DNA of 10,678 nucleotides from Holosporaceae bacterium (GCA_031262635.1 JAISHN010000003.1:1-10678); one strand, 5' to 3'. Positions 1 to 5,816 are shown, counted from the stretch's first letter. Numbers and translations: made by a program. Notes: generated by a model not told the origin, from the sequence alone.

Positions 1-66
1 TCCAGAATTTATACTGGTTTCTCCGCATTTCTGGATTGCTTCGAGCTTCGCTTCTCGCAATGACGT
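1..66. repeat. Fragment of a dispersed palindromic repeat at the left edge
   Basis: A 7-bp perfect inverted repeat (tccagaa at 1-7, ttctgga at 28-34) is followed by 'attgcttcgagcttcgcttc', which ends in 'tcgcaatgacg'. The block 'gcttct-gcaatga' recurs inside the two longer repeats (near 2245-2258 and 5970-5984), and attgc/gcaat can pair to form an outer stem. This is the usual look of a dispersed intergenic repeat. The window edge may cut it, so its full length is unknown. No coding potential is seen in it. Confidence 0.45.
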
Positions 67-148
67 AAAAAGGAAATAACGACGTCTTATGTGGACTACA
101 ACTAGCTAGTAATTCAGAATTTCCTTCGATGGTAATACGTGTCATTTT

Positions 149-169
149 CCTCGCCCCTTAAGGGCGAGG
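149..169. terminator. Strong hairpin downstream of the exported six-cysteine protein gene
   Basis: The arms cctcgccc (149-156) and gggcgagg (162-169) pair perfectly over 8 bp around a 5-nt loop. The hairpin lies about 40 bp past the stop codon of the minus-strand gene at 208. Read on the minus strand, no run of T follows the stem, so it is not a classical intrinsic terminator. It could still stabilise or end the transcript, or be part of a repeat. Confidence 0.35.
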
Positions 170-207
170 TAGAAAGTTTAAGTATCAATGTCCGCATATA
201 TAAGCGG

Positions 208-819
208 TTAGTCCTCGCCCTCAACGAAACAAGTCCCACCGTTTGCGCCAACCAAGGCAGTGCATTCGCTGTTAAAGTTTAGTACGCATATCACACGCTT
301 GTTAAGCATTTCGCGTTTTGCAACAGGGTTCCAGTCTTCCGGTTTTGCGCCGGCGCCTTGAAAGTGAGTTTTAATTTCCGCGTCAATCAGTAAGTTTCTT
401 TTAAAGACGTCATGCAGTTTCAGTTCGGGGATCCAGAGGCAGTACCCTGCGCCTTTTGCGTAAATCTCCCCTCTGCCAGCATTAAGAGCGGCTCTTAGCC
501 ACCGTGCAGCAATGTCCTCTGGCTCTTTGGCGTCGCCACAACGAATACTCGTTATAATCGTATGACGCGGCTTGTTCAAAAGATGGATATACGTACAGGA
601 TATTTCTGTGATTGATCTAAAATGATCTGCAATGTGCGTAATTAATTTTTTAACGTCCGCGCGTCCTCCATGTTCAAGTACAATATAGTCGCCTAGGCGT
701 CCTTTTTTCATAGCGCGCATTAGTCCTTGCTCAGATAAGGCCGAGACATTGCTAGTAACGACAAGAAAACCAACCGATAACGCTATGCTTTTTATAGAAT
801 TTAATATCAACTTTTTCAT
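208..819 (-). CDS. Orphan exported protein with six cysteines
   Basis: A protein of 203 residues that I do not recognise. The start is the ATG at 817-819: it has a GAGG ribosome binding site 5 nt upstream and opens with a clear signal peptide (MKK, hydrophobic stretch at about residues 11-22, likely cleavage after VSA at residue 27). An in-frame ATG 18 codons upstream (873) would bury the signal and lacks a good ribosome binding site. The mature part is basic to neutral and of mixed composition. It has six cysteines, at residues 75, 94, 127, 178, 186 and 197, which could form three disulfides if the protein is periplasmic or secreted. It is alone on its strand, flanked by repeat debris downstream and a dead transposase upstream, which suggests an accessory gene. 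A promoter candidate with a leader of about 120 nt precedes it. That it is a real gene is fairly likely; its function is unknown. Confidence 0.7.
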   Translation of the reverse strand: MKKLILNSIKSIALSVGFLVVTSNVSALSEQGLMRAMKKGRLGDYIVLEHGGRADVKKLITHIADHFRSITEISCTYIHLLNKPRHTIITSIRCGDAKEPEDIAARWLRAALNAGRGEIYAKGAGYCLWIPELKLHDVFKRNLLIDAEIKTHFQGAGAKPEDWNPVAKREMLNKRVICVLNFNSECTALVGANGGTCFVEGED

Positions 820-948
820 ATAATCCTCGTTTAAGTTAGTAAAATCCACCGATAGCCGACACAGATCGCCCATGCCGTCTTGATCAACGGATAAATTTAG
901 GTACGAAAACTACTGAAAATTGATAGTTGAAAAACTATTTGGGCGGAA

Positions 949-975
949 ATTATAGAATATTAATCCATCAGTCAA
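949..975 (-). promoter_or_regulatory. Candidate promoter of the six-cysteine exported protein gene
   Basis: On the minus strand, TTGACT (975-970) is followed after 15 nt by TATAAT (954-949). Both boxes are close to the sigma-70 consensus, though the spacing is shorter than the usual 16-18. Transcription would begin near 940, giving a 5' leader of about 120 nt before the ATG at 819. The leader contains a small inverted repeat (atagtt/aactat, 922-937). Confidence 0.45.
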
Positions 976-1040
976 CAAAAATATTTGCTAATTTTTTTAT
1001 TTTTCAATCTTGATTGTTTTTTTGTCATTGCTAATATAGA

Positions 1041-1253
1041 AAAGGCGGCGCGTTTTTTTACGATATAGCGTTTTCGACCAATTTCCCTAAAAAATCCGTC
1101 TTTCCGCTGCTTTTCTCCTTCTGATTGGTTCTAGAAGGTATGACCGCGACGCAACCTTCGGTTTTTAAAATCCCGCAACTTTTTGTAATTGTAGCCTTTG
1201 TCGGCTAGGATAGATCGAGCTTGGCGAAGTTATTCGATAAAATCGTCGAAAAC
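1041..1253 (-). pseudogene. Remnant of an IS5-like DDE transposase (C-terminal part)
   Basis: Read on the minus strand, one frame gives FDDFIE, an in-frame stop, then LRQARSILADKGYNYKKLRDF. A one-base shift then gives LKTEGCVAVIPSRTNQKEK followed, further on, by KLVENAIS, another stop, and KNAPPF. This follows the order of the C-terminal catalytic core of IS5-family transposases: 'ADKGYD' with the second Asp, 'AVIPPRSNRK', then 'LVEN' with the catalytic Glu. At least two stops and one frameshift interrupt it, and no N-terminal half is seen, so it is dead. It lies between the exported-protein gene and tadA. The family assignment rests on motif recognition only. No intact inverted repeats were found around it. 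Confidence 0.7.
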
Positions 1254-1261
1254 GTTTCGTT

Positions 1262-1283
1262 AAAAAAAAATCGCGCGAGGCGC
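1262..1283 (-). terminator. Terminator-like hairpin after the 51-aa basic ORF
   Basis: On the minus strand, directly after the TGA at 1287-1285, the sequence gcgc-ctc-gcgc forms a short GC-only stem. It is followed by GA and nine T residues (1270-1262). The stem is only 4 bp, so strength is uncertain, but the T tract and its place right behind a stop codon fit an intrinsic terminator. Confidence 0.4.
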
Positions 1284-1284
1284 T

Positions 1285-1440
1285 TCAGATTTTTTGTCTT
1301 CCGTTTTTCTTTTTCTCAATTAAGCGCGATTCAAGCGTTTTTTTATGCTTAAACGAACGCGGTTTAGAACGCTTCGCCGCGACTTTTTCTTTTTTCGCTT
1401 TTTCGAGTAAGAACTCCTTAAGACGTATAATTTCCGACAT
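1285..1440 (-). CDS. Possible small lysine/arginine-rich protein (51 aa)
   Basis: An ATG at 1440-1438 opens a 51-residue frame beginning MSEIIRLKEFLLEKAKKEK. It is preceded by AAAGGA 7 nt upstream (and AGGAG immediately before the ATG) and followed by a GC stem with a T9 tract. More than a third of the residues are Lys or Arg, and the first 20 residues could form an amphipathic helix. A TATTAT box (1474-1469, minus) gives a short leader of about 20 nt. I recognise no family. It may be a small nucleic-acid-binding or structural peptide, or a leftover piece of the neighbouring decayed mobile element. The small size and low-complexity composition limit confidence. Confidence 0.35.
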   Translation of the reverse strand: MSEIIRLKEFLLEKAKKEKVAAKRSKPRSFKHKKTLESRLIEKKKNGRQKI

Positions 1441-1467
1441 GCTCCTATCCTTTCGTAAGCCGAAGCG

Positions 1468-1474
1468 TATAATA
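1468..1474. promoter_or_regulatory. Overlapping -10-like boxes between the small ORF and tadA
   Basis: The 47-bp gap between the divergent genes contains TATAAT on the plus strand (1468-1473) and TATTAT on the minus strand (1474-1469). For tadA the box is only 14 nt before the ATG, which would give an almost leaderless message. For the minus-strand small ORF the distance is more usual. No convincing -35 box accompanies either. Confidence 0.25.
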
Positions 1475-1487
1475 CTTAGGTAAAATT

Positions 1488-2000
1488 ATGCTTAACGTTC
1501 GAGATAAAAATTCCGCGTCGCATTTTATGACGCTCGCGTTGAAAGAAGCGAAAAAAGCCGAAGCGCGAGAAGCGGTTCCCGTGGGAGCGGTCGTAGTTAG
1601 GAACGGCGAGGCAATATCGGCGGCCGGAAACGAGACTCTCGACGATCCGACGGCTCACGCGGAAATCTTAGCCATACGCGGAGCCTGTCTTTATTTAAAA
1701 ACGCCGGTTCTTTGCGATTGCGACATCTACGTCACCCTCGAGCCGTGCGCTATGTGCGCTCAAGCGATATCTCTGGCGAGAATCAGACGGCTGTATTTCG
1801 GCGCTTACGATATAAAATACGGCGCCGTCGAGCAAAAGCTCCGCGTCTTTGACTTCGCTCTTTGGAAACCGGAGATCGTCGGCGGTATTCTAGAAACGCC
1901 GTGCGCGCGAGTCTTGCAAGATTTTTTCGAGAAGAAGAGGACGGGCGAGAAGGACGCGAAAACAATTTGTCTTGCGAAAGAGTTTGTACTGCGAAGATGA
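1488..2000 (+). CDS. tadA: tRNA-specific adenosine deaminase TadA
   Basis: TadA converts A34 to inosine in the anticodon of tRNA-Arg(ACG), a cytoplasmic and usually essential step for reading CGN codons. The 170-residue product shows the zinc-dependent cytidine/deoxycytidylate deaminase fold: PVGAVVV at 31-37, TAHAE at 55-59 (His57 zinc ligand, Glu59 proton shuttle), and PCAMC at 86-90 (Cys87 and Cys90 zinc ligands). The later segment ARIRRLYFGAYD (97-108) matches the TadA pattern rather than cytosine or riboflavin deaminases. The start ATG has a weak AGG 7 nt upstream. The family usually ends near residue 150. Here about 20 extra residues follow KKR and look unconserved, perhaps because the original stop was lost. 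tadA stands alone, with repeat copy A behind it and no clear terminator. Confidence 0.93.
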   Translation: MLNVRDKNSASHFMTLALKEAKKAEAREAVPVGAVVVRNGEAISAAGNETLDDPTAHAEILAIRGACLYLKTPVLCDCDIYVTLEPCAMCAQAISLARIRRLYFGAYDIKYGAVEQKLRVFDFALWKPEIVGGILETPCARVLQDFFEKKRTGEKDAKTICLAKEFVLRR

Positions 2001-2101
2001 TGGGAAAAACGCGTATCGAATGTAAAATCACGACGTCCCAGCGGAGACGGGAGTTTGTCGGATGCGAGCGGCTTAAAAAGACGCTAAAACTGGATTCCTA
2101 A
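1997..2101 (+). CDS. Doubtful 34-aa ORF overlapping the tadA stop
   Basis: An ATG overlaps the tadA stop codon (ATGA), and the frame runs 34 residues (MMGKTRIECKITTSQRRREF and so on) to a TAA at 2099-2101. The overlap would allow translational coupling, but there is no ribosome binding site and no recognisable family. It may equally be a chance frame or the tail of a former gene. Confidence 0.15.
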   Translation: MMGKTRIECKITTSQRRREFVGCERLKKTLKLDS

Positions 2102-2126
2102 AAATCTTCGATTGCATTTGAAGCAG

Positions 2127-2334
2127 CGTCGTTCCTTTCCGTCATCCTGAGCGAAGCGAAGGATCCAGACGGCGATGACGCATGAAAATCGTTTGGATCC
2201 TTCGTCGGGCAAGCCCTCCTCTAGGATGACGGAGGCGGCTGTGCGCTTCTAGCAATGACTATTGCGTAGTATAAACCTCTTGTTTCAACAAAATAGCCCC
2301 ATACCACTCATCACATTTTCTCTAACGCAACTTA
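2127..2334 (+). repeat. Composite intergenic repeat, copy A (left end missing)
   Basis: About 205 bp that match 5845-6061 in the same orientation. It contains a 96-bp imperfect palindrome (2138-2233), then a 'gcttctagcaatga' module, then a right arm (about 2260-2334) that is nearly the same in both copies ('agtataaacctcttgtttca', then 'ctcatcacattt'). The right end ctaacgcaactta resembles the terminal inverted repeat of copy B. No matching left terminal repeat is seen before 2127, so this copy appears truncated. No coding capacity is apparent. It lies between tadA and the helical exported protein gene. Confidence 0.75.
2138..2233. repeat. REP-like palindromic module inside copy A
   Basis: Outer arms tccgtcatcct (2138-2148) and aggatgacgga (2223-2233) are perfect inverses. 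Inner arms gaaggatcca (2158-2167) and tggatccttc (2194-2203) are also perfect inverses. The same 96-bp module occurs at 5856-5951 with about six substitutions. It can fold into a long interrupted hairpin on either strand. Confidence 0.75.
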
Positions 2335-2518
2335 GTAACTATTGATCAAGTTCTATTCAAAGTCCACTGTTGATTCATCGTATCCGCTAACCTAAAACTG
2401 TTCGTCGTTGGAGTTCTTCTTATGTCCAATCTGTCTGGCGGCCGCTATATCGCTCTTTCCTTTATATAGCGCCATCCTCGAATTCATCTCGGTCGCCTTC
2501 GGCGCTTTCGCTGATGGC
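2335..2518. other. Non-coding spacer with a bulged hairpin at 2439-2473
   Basis: No gene is seen between repeat copy A and the helical exported protein gene. A hairpin with arms cgctatat (2443-2450) and atatagcg (2464-2471) is perfect over 8 bp and can extend outward with one bulged C. It lies about 45 bp past the stop of the minus-strand gene at 2519 and could stabilise that transcript's 3' end. It has no T tract in that direction. A smaller cgcc/ggcg stem sits near 2493-2503. Confidence 0.35.
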
Positions 2519-3148
2519 TTACATGTCCACGCGAGTACTGGGATCGTCATCTGTGATGGGGGTTCGCGCTGGCGGTAAGTTGGCGGTGTCGAAAGGATGC
2601 TCTATTTTTTCACGCGTACACGCGATCGCCCGTGATATGTTGCCCAGGTGTCTTCGTATTTCAGCCAGAGCGTCGTCTATTTTACAAAGGACGTTTCGAT
2701 AGATTTGGTTAGCTTGTTCTTTATCGCGAGCGAAAGCTTCCGGCGTCATCGTCTTGGCTAGCCAGAGCGCATCATACGTCTTTATGAATATGTTGTCTTG
2801 TATCTCTTTCTTCTCCTGAGTATGGGGCGACACATCTTGGCGATAAATCTCCGACAATTCCCGCTCGAGGTCTTCCAGCGTTTGAATATCTCGCTCGACA
2901 TAAAATTTCGCAGCGCCGAGTAGTTCTAAGATAGCGCTTTCAAGCTCGCAGCGGGCTGGCTCTATGCTTTCGTTTAAGCTCGTAGTCAGGAGATCGCGCG
3001 CTGCGTCGCGTAATCGTGTATTGATAACCTCCAAATTTCGAAGTTCTCGTTTCTCAACATCCTGCATCTCATCTTGACGCATTGCATACGTAGCCGACGT
3101 CGAGCACGCTAAAACGCCGACTAGCAATAATAATAATTTTTTCTTCAT
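2519..3148 (-). CDS. Orphan exported, mostly helical protein
   Basis: A 209-residue product with an N-terminal export signal: MKKK, then LLLLLVGVLA, and TYA at residues 20-22 as a likely signal peptidase I site. A cysteine at residue 15 follows VLA and could instead make it a lipoprotein, but Leu at the -2 position is not typical of a lipobox. The mature part is rich in Glu, Arg, Leu and Ala and looks almost wholly alpha-helical (about 30-180), possibly coiled-coil. It then ends in a Pro/Thr/Asp-rich tail from about 188. The start is supported by AGGAG 7 nt upstream of the ATG and by a good promoter. I recognise no family. Its setting between repeats suggests an accessory, lineage-specific gene. 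Envelope or secreted location is inferred from the signal only. Confidence 0.75.
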   Translation of the reverse strand: MKKKLLLLLVGVLACSTSATYAMRQDEMQDVEKRELRNLEVINTRLRDAARDLLTTSLNESIEPARCELESAILELLGAAKFYVERDIQTLEDLERELSEIYRQDVSPHTQEKKEIQDNIFIKTYDALWLAKTMTPEAFARDKEQANQIYRNVLCKIDDALAEIRRHLGNISRAIACTREKIEHPFDTANLPPARTPITDDDPSTRVDM

Positions 3149-3176
3149 GTTTTTCTCCTTTTTTAAAAATAATTAC

Positions 3177-3205
3177 ATTATAATGTTAAGTTATAGTGTT
3201 AACAA
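3177..3205 (-). promoter_or_regulatory. Promoter of the helical exported protein gene
   Basis: On the minus strand, TTGTTA (3205-3200), a 17-nt spacer and a consensus TATAAT (3182-3177) fit a sigma-70 promoter. The expected start near 3170 leaves a leader of about 20 nt that includes the AGGAG ribosome binding site (3158-3154). The area also contains overlapping gttaag/gttaac half-repeats that might serve a regulator. Confidence 0.55.
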
Positions 3206-3541
3206 GTTAATTTATCGTTAAATTAGCTGATTTTTTTGCTTTTTTAAAAAAAATTACGATTTTTTAACCGCGGTAGGCGGGATTCACGTAAAAGATAATA
3301 TTCCAAGGTTTTTCTTTTGAACATTAATCTAGATTAACGTAATGGCTTCAGCCTTTACAAAAACGAGGAAAAACAATGCGCAAACTGCGCTAGACCTATC
3401 GTTATATGGCAATCCCTTATATTGGGATTCTCTCGCTTTTATTGATTTATTAACTTTTTTAGTTTAAATTTCATACTAGGGCGTGAAAATTTGTTAGCTT
3501 TCAATCTCGGCGGCCTAATTATAGAAAGGGAGCCGTCCCTA
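3206..3541. other. AT-rich non-coding stretch with a palindrome and small hairpins
   Basis: No gene-sized frame is supported. Visible structure: a perfect 14-bp palindrome TTAATCTAGATTAA (3324-3337); the stem ggct/agcc (3344-3353); gcgca/tgcgc (3378-3390); aatccc/gggatt (3411-3429); and aggga/tccct (3527-3540). A ribosome-binding-like gagg precedes a five-codon frame, ATG at 3376-3378 to TAG at 3391-3393. These could belong to a small RNA or a leader region, or be decayed repeat DNA. None is strong enough for a firm call. Confidence 0.3.
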
Positions 3542-3706
3542 CGCTGATCGTGGTCTTCGCATATGGCGCCCACCTGGGATCTTGGCCAGCCGCGGATCCT
3601 TGGCGACGGTTTTCAGGCCCTTGATTTTAGCGGCAAAAACAGTTTGATTTTCCTGGAAAGTGTTATTATAGTCTGTCGGCGTCTCGGACGACTTGCGACG
3701 CGGCTT
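3542..3706 (-). pseudogene. Short open remnant, possibly of a lost gene
   Basis: A minus-strand frame of 55 codons is open between two stops and reads DYNNTFQENQTVFAAKIKG then LKTVAKDPRLAKIPGG. It has no usable start codon near its beginning. The stretch is clearly GC-richer than the AT-rich spacer beside it, and its residue composition looks protein-like. It may be the end of a decayed gene or imported fragment. I could not assign a family, and chance remains possible. Confidence 0.2.
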
Positions 3707-3761
3707 CTAAAAGCGGGCGCTAAATCTTTTCGAGTTCGTTTACAATGTCAAGAGAACGGTT

Positions 3762-4334
3762 TTGTTTGAAAGTTTTATACACGAGTACGGATATATAGCG
3801 GTTTTTGTATTTGCCTGTATCGAAGGCGAAATAGCCGTTTTAACCGCCGGCTTTTTATGTCGGCAAGATCTAATGTCTCTCAAATTTGTGATACTTGCCG
3901 CTTTCTCGGGCACTTTGCTCACGGAACAGTGCTTGTTTTTCGTCGGCAGAATATACGGGCTGAAATTTTTGGAAAAACATCCGAAACTTAAGAAAAAATC
4001 CAACAACGCGATCGAGTTTTTAAGAAAATACGATTCCGCGTTTATATTCGGCTGCAGATTTATTTACGGAATTCGAAACGTCAGCCCAATGCTTATTGGA
4101 GCCGCTAAAATCACGCCGTTAAAATTTTCTTCGCTCAACGTCCCCGCGGCTCTGATTTGGTCGATAGTCGTCGCGGGAGCCGGATATCTCTTTGCGGACG
4201 TTTTAGAATCCGCGAAAGCAAATTTAAAATACGCCCAGATCGGTCTTTTGGCGATTCTATGCGCAGCCCTGGCGTGGTTCTACTATAAAAAAAGAAAAAG
4301 CAAACGTTCGCGTCGAGCGAATCAAACGCGATAA
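3762..4334 (+). CDS. DedA-family (SNARE-associated/VTT) inner-membrane protein
   Basis: A 190-residue polytopic membrane protein of the DedA family, whose members support envelope integrity and membrane potential; some act in lipid-carrier recycling or polymyxin resistance. Visible family traits: acidic residues beside the first hydrophobic segment (EGEIAVLTAG, 21-30), a re-entrant-type segment with SGTLLTEQ (49-56) before VGR, and the arginine motif RFIYGIR...SPMLIGAAK (99-116). The last carries the two arginines (99 and 105) that are important in characterised members. Hydrophobic spans lie near 10-31, 42-62, 93-115, 126-147 and 157-175, then a strongly basic tail. The start is TTG with AGAG about 7 nt upstream. 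No in-frame ATG precedes it, and starting at Met38 would delete the conserved acidic segment. It converges with the nucleoside phosphorylase gene, only 8 bp apart. Which DedA subgroup and substrate are unclear. Confidence 0.85.
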   Translation: MFESFIHEYGYIAVFVFACIEGEIAVLTAGFLCRQDLMSLKFVILAAFSGTLLTEQCLFFVGRIYGLKFLEKHPKLKKKSNNAIEFLRKYDSAFIFGCRFIYGIRNVSPMLIGAAKITPLKFSSLNVPAALIWSIVVAGAGYLFADVLESAKANLKYAQIGLLAILCAALAWFYYKKRKSKRSRRANQTR

Positions 4335-4342
4335 GAAATTTG

Positions 4343-5104
4343 TTATTCTGATCGTAAAGAAAAGTCCGAAAAGGCTTTGATAGCGATATCGACCGCGAGA
4401 ACTTCCGCGTCGCGGACTTTTTTATCGCCGAAATGCGGCTCCCATCTAGCGCCGCATAAAACGTCGCTTATCATATGTACCGAAGCGGCGTTTACGCCTC
4501 GATATTGAGCGACCGCGTATAAAGCCGCGTCTTCCATCTCGACGGCGAGAATCCCTTCGTCTTTGTAGGCGAATATTTCCTTTTGCGTTTCGCGGTAAAG
4601 CGCGTCGGTCGACCAAACGGCGCCGACGTGAAACTTAATTTTTTCGCGATCCATAACGCCGGCGATCGCGTCGCAAAGAGAATTAGAAGGCTCGGAATAT
4701 CTGGCTTCCTTTAAATAATGTCGAGATACGCCTTCGTCGCGAAGGGCTTTTGTCGGAATTATAAAATCGCCCGTTCGCAGAGATTCTTGCAATCCGCCGG
4801 CCGTTCCGATGAAAATGAAATTTTTCGCTCCAAAAACGATAAGCTCTTCCATGTTTACAGTCGCGTAAGGCGCTCCGATACCGATGGAAACAAGCCCTAT
4901 ATTTTCGGAGATCGCCTTAATATCGCTTCCAGGAATATCTTGAAGTCCGCGGGATTCGCAGATTTTCTTAAAAAGTTTCGGATGAAAAACCGCGACGATA
5001 TTTTCCGGCGCTTTTGGAACCGGCGCTCCTATTGATTCGTAAATATGAGAAACAAAATCTTCCGCGGATACGAAAGACGGTTCGTCGCATTTGTTTTCTA
5101 TCAT
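4343..5104 (-). CDS. Nucleoside phosphorylase, uridine-phosphorylase-like
   Basis: A 253-residue member of the PNP/UDP phosphorylase superfamily, which splits nucleosides with phosphate into a base and ribose-1-phosphate in the cytoplasm for salvage. The ATG at 5104-5102 is chosen because AGGAG lies 7 nt upstream. A start 18 codons earlier would add an unconserved basic stretch. Visible motifs: IGTAGGLQ (99-106), the central loop that binds phosphate and nucleoside; GDFIIPTKALRDEGVSRHY (112-130), close to the uridine phosphorylase pattern 'RDEGTSYHY'; STDALYRE (165-172); and LAVEMEDAALYAVA (186-199), with the Glu that contacts ribose. ISD (212-214) carries the Asp expected near the base. Length fits uridine phosphorylase (about 250). 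A methylthioadenosine or purine specificity cannot be excluded from the sequence alone. TTTATA on the plus strand at 5132-5137 is a TATAAA -10 candidate for this gene. Confidence 0.85.
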   Translation of the reverse strand: MIENKCDEPSFVSAEDFVSHIYESIGAPVPKAPENIVAVFHPKLFKKICESRGLQDIPGSDIKAISENIGLVSIGIGAPYATVNMEELIVFGAKNFIFIGTAGGLQESLRTGDFIIPTKALRDEGVSRHYLKEARYSEPSNSLCDAIAGVMDREKIKFHVGAVWSTDALYRETQKEIFAYKDEGILAVEMEDAALYAVAQYRGVNAASVHMISDVLCGARWEPHFGDKKVRDAEVLAVDIAIKAFSDFSLRSE

Positions 5105-5293
5105 TCGCCGCTCCTTTTCGCCGCGACGGAGTTTATATGAAAGAACGGCGGATAGCAAAAGGGAAGTTGACCGCGCTTACGCTATTTGCGACGACTGAAT
5201 AAGAAAATTTCTATCTTCGCAGGGCGATTCCAAGCGTTTAAGGCGTTTTGTAGCGTCGCGAGTTGCGCTATCTTTCTCAAATCTGGAGGATAA

Positions 5294-5809
5294 GTGTTCG
5301 CAAAAACGATTCAAATTTATCTCGCGGTTCTTGGGACGGCGTTTTTTTTATCAAACGCAATCGCGGATTCTTCGCAAAACTCAAACGCCGACGGCGCAAA
5401 CGCGAGCGGCGACTCGTTTGTCAGCGTAAAATCGCCCGAAGTGAATCTAAGAGTAGGACCTGGCTTGGAGTATCCCGTTGTCTGCATATTAAAAAAGGCG
5501 GGACTTCCGGCGAAAATCGCCGCTGAATTCGGCGAATGGATAAAAATAAAACTATCCGACGGAACCGAAGGATGGATCAAACGAAGCATGGTATCGCGAA
5601 AAAACACGGCGATCGTAGTCGTTAAAGAGGCGATCTTGTACAGATATAGCTCCGACTCGCAGCCGATAGCGAGAATAGAAAAGAACGTTATCGTTAAGGC
5701 GTTAAAAAAAGACAAAGGTTGGATAAAAATCGAAGTAAATAAAATAAAGGGATGGATTAAGAAAGAAGACCTCTGGGGAGTCGACGAAAATTCTATTGCG
5801 AAAATTTAA
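5294..5809 (+). CDS. Exported protein with two bacterial SH3-like domains
   Basis: A 171-residue periplasmic protein of the SH3-like family widespread in Alphaproteobacteria. A signal peptide (1-24, cleavage after NAIA) is followed by a Ser/Asn/Ala-rich linker (25-41). The first SH3b domain (about 42-100) has VNLRVGPGLEYPVV, AEFGEWIKI and DGTEGWIK. The second (about 105-162) is shorter and ends GWIKKEDLWGV, the hallmark C-terminus of this family. SH3b domains usually bind peptidoglycan or envelope proteins; no enzymatic part is present. The start is GTG, supported by a strong GGAGG 4 nt upstream and by placing the signal peptide at the N-terminus. No in-frame ATG exists in the signal region. 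A 12-bp palindrome AAATTCGAATTT (5808-5819) covers the stop region, and repeat copy B begins right after. It appears to be a single-gene unit. Confidence 0.85.
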   Translation: MFAKTIQIYLAVLGTAFFLSNAIADSSQNSNADGANASGDSFVSVKSPEVNLRVGPGLEYPVVCILKKAGLPAKIAAEFGEWIKIKLSDGTEGWIKRSMVSRKNTAIVVVKEAILYRYSSDSQPIARIEKNVIVKALKKDKGWIKIEVNKIKGWIKKEDLWGVDENSIAKI

Positions 5810-5816
5810 ATTCGAA

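Noticed and set aside
101..110. Perfect 10-bp palindrome actagctagt
   Set aside because: Short palindromes of this size arise by chance, and nothing nearby suggests an operator.
2127..2334. Repeat copies considered as a CRISPR array
   Set aside because: Only two copies 3.7 kb apart, each about 200 bp with internal palindromes; no short repeat-spacer pattern and no cas genes.
3376..3393. Five-codon frame with a gagg ribosome-binding-like site
   Set aside because: Too short to support as a leader peptide; no downstream structural gene follows within attenuator distance.
3563..3769. A 68-residue plus-strand frame upstream of the DedA gene
   Set aside because: No ribosome binding site, composition not like a conserved protein, and it overlaps the DedA start in another frame.
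5137..5202. A 21-residue plus-strand frame with GGAG before its ATG
   Set aside because: Very short, lies in the probable promoter of the minus-strand nucleoside phosphorylase gene, and has no recognisable product.
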